From Venturia oleaginea (taxonomy: Eukaryota; Ascomycota; Dothideomycetes; Venturiales; Venturiaceae), in assembly GCA_013176395.1 (NCBI GenBank), contig JABMLP010000016.1:1302001-1366000 (forward strand): a stretch of 64,000 bases of DNA, read 5' to 3'. The notes under the pieces are model-generated. The model did not search any database and was not told the origin of the DNA. It was given only the letters and a program-made list of their open reading frames with translations. The position numbers and the translations under genes were made by a program. Positions 58,513 through 64,000 of this stretch are shown here, one piece after another. The stretch's first letter is position 1; every line of letters begins with the position of its first letter.

Positions 58513-58847
58513 CTAAGACACGAAGATATTAGTACGCTTCCTAAAACTCTTCTTAAAGAGGGCAGGGGAGCGTACGCAGCACTTGTACGTTCTCTTCTTG
58601 TAATCGTCCCCAGTGCACCAAACCGCGCATGTGTGCACGTCTCCATAATTCTTTTTACACCAGTTTATCTGTGATGTTTTTATTAGCCTATCAGACTTAC
58701 CTTCAGACTGGAAGGATTTGGTAAGACACAACGTACGATAACTTGATTCCTATCAGCTACATCACAAAACCCGCAGATGTCCTGGGGTTTTCCCATGGCT
58801 GGCGCTGCGGCGAGGAAGACTGTTGAGAGGTAGAGCAGCGAGAGCAT
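58513..58847 (-). CDS. Small secreted Cys-rich protein (effector-like)
   Basis: Exon 1 is 58847-58737, the intron 58736-58669 (GTACGT...CACAG) and exon 2 58668-58513, giving 88 residues. Signal peptide: MLSLLYLSTVFLAAAPAMG. The mature part is about 70 residues with seven Cys: DICGFCDVA, INWCKKNYG, HTCAVWCTGDD and YKCCVRS, ending in a basic tail. I recognise no family. A second donor (GTAAGT at about 58700) would also keep the frame but leaves a 32-nt intron, too short to be likely. It lies between Pogo-3 and a gene-poor stretch; association of small secreted proteins with transposon-rich DNA is typical of effector genes, but a role here is inference. Confidence 0.65.
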
Positions 58848-60387
58848 ATTTGGAGGTGATAAAATTGAGATATTGAGAACGGAGGCATATATGTAGCGGC
58901 GGAGGGGGCAGATATATTATAGTAATGGGAAAGGTTTAATTTTAGGTGTACTATATTAGCCTTGTCGGAATACCACATAGAATACCAATTGAATCCAGAG
59001 AATACTACCTCGTGCCACAGGATGGGAAGATCGACTTCAAGCGACGTGTATGATCGATAGTACGAACATACGAGTCTGCTTGGCTGTCTTGGGCCCATAG
59101 AAAATAAGTCATTTCGACGTGTGTTTGTCCTTGTTGTCTCTATAAACGATTTTGTAGTCAAGATAGCAAGCCTAAGTTCTACCCCGGCGTCTCTACTACA
59201 AAGACGAAAGTTACTTGACTGTTTTAGTAGGCGCTTTGTCATTATATTTTTTTCAAGATGCTATTGCACCGAGGAACTATATTTCCTAAGGTCCTAGAAC
59301 TAGTCCTTAAATTCCTTCTTCCTCGCTCTTCCGCCGATCTTCTTGATAGCGCTTCGAGATCCAGACCTCGAATACCGCGGCGTATGAGACATACGTTATT
59401 TTAGTTGCGATTGGGGCAAGTGAAGGTAGCGAATAGGCTCGACGTCCTCGTAAATTTGGGACAACCGTAGGCAATCTGCTTCGAGGAGAGTGTATACAAA
59501 GATGTAAAGTTGTAGACGAGAATTGAGGTAGGATAAGAGTAACCTAGTCATCTTTGAACGTGGTCGACAATGAATTGGCAATTGTCGTCAAACCGGAAAC
59601 GGAGAACTAGTATAGTTGTTGCAGACTCGCCGACAAAGAGACGTCGCAAACCTATACTACTACTCCATTATACAGTATCAGAATGTCGTGTTTATAGAAA
59701 CAGAAACAAAGCTCAATCACTCCTATTCAAACCTCACAGGAAACCATAGTACTTGCTTGTTAATTTCTTCCTGCCCAACTAGGTACACAGAAACACGGAT
59801 GGGAAACGATATGTTCAGGGCGTCGAACCCGCAAAGTCGAAGCAGTAAATCGCCCCGAAATCCGCGAAATCCCATTCGGAAGAGTAAAGGTCATAGGTAT
59901 ACTGAACAGACTACTCGAAAAAAAACAGATGCTCTTGTCGCTATAATAGACGACTGAAGTCTTTAATAGCAGGATCTGTACACCGGGGGCTCCTAGGTCC
60001 TGGCCGTAGGACTTAGAGCCCTGAAACATTTCTCCGAGTTTGTTCCCGTTGCAGACGTTTGTAAATCTCTTGGGCCAAGCGTTGCAAAGGCGAGATAATT
60101 CTGGAACAGCTATACCTACGTAGCGCGAGGTTTGGAGCTTGAAGCTAACGCTGCGAGGCAAGTAATCACTAAAGACGAATGAATGGACTAATAGGAAGCA
60201 ACTCGAAATCCGACGAACCGGGTTGGTTAAGCCTTGGAAATCACAGCCAGAGAGATAGACGAAAGGCCAATAGAAGACAGAACAACCACAGCTATACGCC
60301 TCATGCTATCCCTCCTCATTATCAGCGCAGCAGTCCGTGGCAAATTCCGTCTCAGAGCATTGATGAAAGTTGCATGATGCATTAGAC
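58848..60387. other. Intergenic, 1.5 kb
   Basis: AT-rich, many short frames, none convincing. No inverted-repeat ends detected by eye. Confidence 0.4.
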
Positions 60388-60756
60388 TCATTTTGCAACC
60401 TTTTTTGCTCCAAGATGTTCCGACGATGTTCGACGGTATTTTCCTAAAACAGAAGCGAGATTACCCGCTCTTAGAGGTGAGCCTTTTCTAGGTAGTAATT
60501 CTACTCTAAGGAGTAAGCGTTTCCTAGCATCCCGTAGGGGAATAAGAGAATCTAAGCCTATTACGGAATATCGTATGTGGTTCTCGGAATAAATATATTT
60601 CAGTGATTTGAATCCAGTCCAAGCGTTAGGGTTGTTATCACTCCGCAAATGAGGAGGATCATGTATCCGAAACTCAACAGTATCCTCATTCCGCATTCCA
60701 TCCGCAACCGGCTCGGACTCAGGCAAGATACGAAGTACCGTGACCCACCTCGCCAT
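60388..60756 (-). CDS. Hypothetical open frame, 122 codons
   Basis: ATG at 60756, stop at 60388. No signal peptide, membrane segment or known motif. It lies divergent to the phosphatase with a 111-bp gap, so it may simply overlap that gene's promoter. It could be a chance frame or a remnant. Listed for completeness. Confidence 0.2.
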   Translation of the reverse strand: MARWVTVLRILPESEPVADGMRNEDTVEFRIHDPPHLRSDNNPNAWTGFKSLKYIYSENHIRYSVIGLDSLIPLRDARKRLLLRVELLPRKGSPLRAGNLASVLGKYRRTSSEHLGAKKVAK

Positions 60757-60867
60757 CAATCAAGAAATTATTCGTTGAACACCATATCTACACCGTCCAA
60801 CCACTTCAAAATCCCTTTATAAAATCCCCTTAATATCAGTTCCAACAATTCTCCAACTAATATCAAA

Positions 60868-61862
60868 ATGTCCACCTCCCTCCCAGAAACCTCAACATCC
60901 CTCCCTTCTCCACCATTCATCCATTTGAAAGGAATAGCAAACTTTCGCGACCTAGGCGGCTGGCCCATAGCCAACGACCCGGCCAAATCAATTCGCAGGA
61001 ATTACATATTCCGCTGTGCTGAGCCGACAAAAGCCACCGAAGAAACAGTCGCAAAAATAAAGTCATTGGGGATAACGCACATTTTCGATTTGAGAGCTGC
61101 GCCAGAGATCAAGAGATTTCAGGTTGCAATATTACCTGTAGAGAATGACGGGCGTGTACAAAAGGCTAGTGCCGGTAACGACTATGTAGATGAAGATGGC
61201 GCTGTGAACTGGCCAGGCATAGAAAGAGTTTATTGTCCCGTTCATCCTGAATCATCTTACGACCCAGCCAGTCTCGCACTACGCCATGGCGATTACATGG
61301 ATGGACACGAGGTAGGCCTCTCCCTTATCCCTTTGCAATCGCATACGGAAGTCAGGCAACACCAAAGAACCCTCCCCTGATCTAATCTACTATAAAGGGG
61401 AAAATCCGTGCCTACAAACAAGTCCTTGAAGAAGGCACAACCGCCTACACCCGCATAATCCGCCACATACTAACCCACCCTCCCCCCAACAGCCTAATAG
61501 TGCATTGCACTGTCGGTAAAGATCGCACAGGCGTCCTCTGCGCCCTCCTCCTCTCTCTCTGTGGCGTTTCCGACGATCTCGTTGCAGAAGAATACGCACT
61601 CACCGAAGTGGGACTGGGAGCATGGACAGAGACGTTGGTAAGTTCGCTGATGAATTCGTTCACGGATATTGCGGAAGAAAATGCGAGAAGTATGATTGGC
61701 GCGAAGAAGGAGAGTATGATTGGCGCTTTGGAGATGTTGAGAAGGGATTTTGGAGGAGCGGAGGCGTATTTTACAGAGAAGTGCGGGTTAAGCGGGGAGG
61801 AGATTGAGAGTGTTAGGGGGTATTTGGTTGTGGATGAGAAGGCGATGTGTGGAGTAGAATGA
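60868..61862 (+). CDS. Tyrosine/serine protein phosphatase (IphP/Y_phosphatase3 type)
   Basis: Exon 1 is 60868-61311, the intron 61312-61397 (GTAGGC...AAAG) and exon 2 61398-61862, giving 302 residues. The N-terminal signature GIANFRDLGGWP is typical of this family. The catalytic P-loop is HCTVGKDRTG (Cys nucleophile, Arg binding phosphate), encoded in exon 2. THIFDLRAAPEI is the conserved Asp-Leu-Arg block. Such enzymes dephosphorylate proteins or, in some members, phosphoinositides. Unspliced, the first frame ends before the P-loop, so the intron is needed for activity. It is flanked on both sides by Pogo elements (Pogo-3 at 2.6 kb, Pogo-4 at 0.13 kb from its stop). Confidence 0.92.
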
Positions 61863-61995
61863 GGAGTTTACGGTACGGTGGCTGCGTTTACTCATACTTC
61901 CGTGACGTGCAAAAATTGCGGGGTTGGGTATGTAACTGAAATGGCACAAATTTGAGATGGAAGTCGATAAAGCTTCACGACTATGTGAATGGATA

Positions 61996-63844
61996 ACGTA
62001 TTCCACCATCGAGCGGGTCAACCCATCGAGCGGGTCAAAAAGGCTTGGCACGACCAACTTATGTTACGACTCTTCAATTTAATCGCTATCAACAATAGAT
62101 TCTAAGTTCGTCGTGCTGCTATCTGATTCAGAAGATATCTTGATATCTTTTTTACAAGTTCGCGCATTATGCCCAGCTGCGCCGCAGTTCCTACAGCGCC
62201 GTTGAATTGGTCGGGCTGTTTCTTGACCACCACTACCACGAGCCTTCTTTGATCCCTGAGGCGCTATAGACGCCTCTGCAGCTACCTGCGCTGCTGCAGT
62301 CCCATACTCAATAGTACCACCTTGCTGGATCCACTTCCTATTGCGCAATTTTCGGTTCGTTGTTACTGCTAATTGCTCTTCAAGCTCGCGGTTACGCGCA
62401 ACAAGCAGAGCGTTTTGGTGTAGCATCAATTCAGCGCCCTTAACAAGCTGGGAAAAGCCTGTCTGCGCAGTAACTGGTGACCGAGTAAAAGACTCGCTTA
62501 CGAGCTTGGATTGGGATCCAAATTCATAAGCATTACTTGGAGTCTTGGACTGCCACGGCGTTTCTGGGAGATGGGTTTCTGGCGGGGTTCGTAGCCGTAC
62601 TTCAAGGCGATCCAACACCACCTGCGCGTCGATAGGGACTAGCCCTACTGCCTCAAAAGCCTTTTGACAGTTCTCTTTCGTAAACACGTCGAAAAACGCG
62701 TCTTTGAAGGCAGGGAGAAAGCCTTCCTTGTTGATATGGTACACGCGTCGGCGTGCCAAGTCCCGGACGCGTTGGGAGTACTTGCGCTTCAACGGCGAGA
62801 AGCAGACCACGTCAAGGGGCTGGAGTATATGCGACGAGTGCGATGGCATGCAGAGAGTTATAATCTTGTTTTCGAGGCAGTAGTCCTTGCAATCCTGGCT
62901 GAGATGGCTCTCATGGCCGTCCAAAATAAGCAGCCTGTATACCCCCACCTGCCGCGCCTTTGTATACGCGTTAAAGTGCTTCAACCACTCAAGACCAAGC
63001 GCATTATTTGTCCAGCCGTTCTCAGAGACCGAGAGCTTCCAATTCCGTGGTATATCTGCCTACTCATACCACGCAGAGATATGAACGCGTCCTTTGTAGA
63101 TAATGAATGGCGGGGTCGCATACCCGGCGGCGCAGATGCTCTGGATAACTGTAACCCACTCGCGATCGCCTGGCTGGATTAAATTAGGCCGTGTACGTCT
63201 TTCAGAAGCTGTGACGACCTTCATTGACCCAATAACGCCCATCTGGAAGCCAATCTCGTCAAAGTTGTGCGTATCCTCGTCGTGGATACCGTACTTTGCC
63301 TTGGTGTCTGTAACGAGCTTAAACCACGCGCCAATAATCTCTGGATCTTCCTGTAGTATCCTCTGCCTATCCTTAGCTCGATTGAAGGCCATCTTGAGTT
63401 CATCTGAGCGCGTTATGAACCTCTCAGCCCAGTTTTTCCCTACTGGCTCTCCACCGCGTACACCTAGTAGTTTATCCGCCATATCTGCTACCTCACACAG
63501 CCGGGGCGCGAATCCTCGCGAATCGAGGTCGAGGATGTATTGGACAATTGTCTGCTCTTCAGTCGTAGTGAGCTTGTGTCGGGCGTTGCGAGTATCTAGG
63601 CGATACGTAATTCCGTTATATCGCCTAGTTAATAGTGAAGGAGGTATATCAAACGCCTCAGCAGCGCGCCGGAGGCTTCGGAATTGGTGGGTATTGTAGG
63701 CAGAAAGGGCAAGCTGGATTCTGCCTTCTCTGTTAGATGATTGCGCGTTTTGTTGTTGAGACATATTGTGTTGATAAGGGAGCAGCTGGTCTTGGCATAA
63801 ACTGACCCGCTCGATGGGTTGACCCACTCGATGGTGGAATACGT
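61996..63844 (-). mobile_element. Pogo-4
   Basis: 42-bp inverted repeats at 61996-62037 and 63803-63844, with one mismatch. Each has ACGTATTCCACCA overlapping two iterons with core CATCGAGCGGGTCA. TA flanks at 61994-61995 and 63845-63846. One minus-strand transposase gene. The insertion lies 131 bp after the phosphatase stop codon, so it may affect that gene's 3' end. Confidence 0.93.
62079..63764 (-). pseudogene. Pogo-4 transposase, intact except for one TAG
   Basis: 562 codons from the ATG at 63764. HTH region AAEAFDIPPSLLTRRYNG, CENPB-type region, triad HNFDEIGFQMG / YRLLILDGHESH / ILQPLDVVCFS, and a complete zinc knuckle CRNCGAAGHNARTC followed by an acidic end. The only lesion is TAG at 63062-63060 after AWYE, where Pogo-3 has CAG (WYEQADIP). 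A single C-to-T change therefore separates this from a complete frame. Confidence 0.92.
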
Positions 63845-63846
63845 TA

Positions 63847-64000
63847 TCGAAACGACCGACTGTGGTGCTATCCGATGCTTCGGAAGACGCACGGCTCCTG
63901 TTTTCCAGAGGCAGCTGGATGTTGTTGTGCGGGGCCGAAATCCCTATATCCACCAGCCGAATCCTTCCCCACAGACTTCACTCCACAACATCTCCGCAGC
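63847..64000. other. Right edge, nothing recognised
   Basis: 154 bp beyond Pogo-4 with no identifiable feature. Confidence 0.4.

Noticed and set aside
42662..63764. Reassignment of UAG to glutamine in this organism or in its transposons
   Set aside because: Host genes end with TAG as well as other stops (GDA1 ends in TAG), one affected copy has TAA, and CAG is used normally. Simple C-to-T mutation is sufficient.

Overview
The window is nuclear DNA from a filamentous ascomycete (Pezizomycotina; a Leotiomycete is my best guess, not demonstrated). The reasons are genes with short (45-160 bp) GT-AG introns, fungal families (GDA1-type nucleotidase, Bud14/Tea4-like SH3 protein, PPPDE-thioredoxin-PUL protein, S10 carboxypeptidase), and the repeat set: Tad1-like LINEs, Fot1/Pogo, MULE and hAT transposons. 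There is no bacterial, organellar or viral gene block and no CRISPR.

The layout alternates between repeats and genes. Positions 1-267 hold the 5' end of a secreted serine carboxypeptidase (minus strand). From about 745 to 10982 is a three-level nest: a decayed LINE is split by MULE-A (3224-10104, 10-bp target duplication), which is itself split by MULE-B (6623-9861, 10-bp duplication with one mismatch). From 11.7 to 39.7 kb is a gene-rich block: aldo/keto reductase (-), long coiled-coil protein (-), PPPDE-Trx-PUL protein (-), GDA1 nucleotidase (+), a five-exon small secreted protein (+), Bud14/Tea4-like SH3 protein (+), a decayed secreted-protein locus (+), metallophosphatase (-), single-pass membrane protein (-) and a prion-like glycine-zipper protein (+).

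From 40.7 to 64 kb transposons dominate. Pogo-1 (40752-47819) carries a nearly full-length LINE-2 (42533-47763) and abuts the remains of an M18 aspartyl aminopeptidase gene, which is also split by a 3.4-kb hAT element (48521-51963). Three closely related Pogo elements follow (54324-56369, 56474-58299, 61996-63844). They are interspersed with an RRM-domain locus, a small Cys-rich secreted protein and a tyrosine/serine phosphatase.

The most interesting signal is in the Pogo family. All four elements share one architecture: an outer ACGTnnTCCACCA end followed by one or two direct repeats (iterons). Pogo-2, -3 and -4 transposases are nearly identical from about residue 75 onward. Pogo-3, however, has a different N-terminal DNA-binding region and also a different iteron, while the DNA just inside its iteron still matches its relatives. 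This looks like coordinated replacement of the DNA-binding domain and its terminal binding sites. Other signals are C-to-T nonsense changes at Gln codons in otherwise intact transposons, a small family of hairpin repeats that makes up half of one intron (introner-like), and exact target duplications that date the nested insertions.
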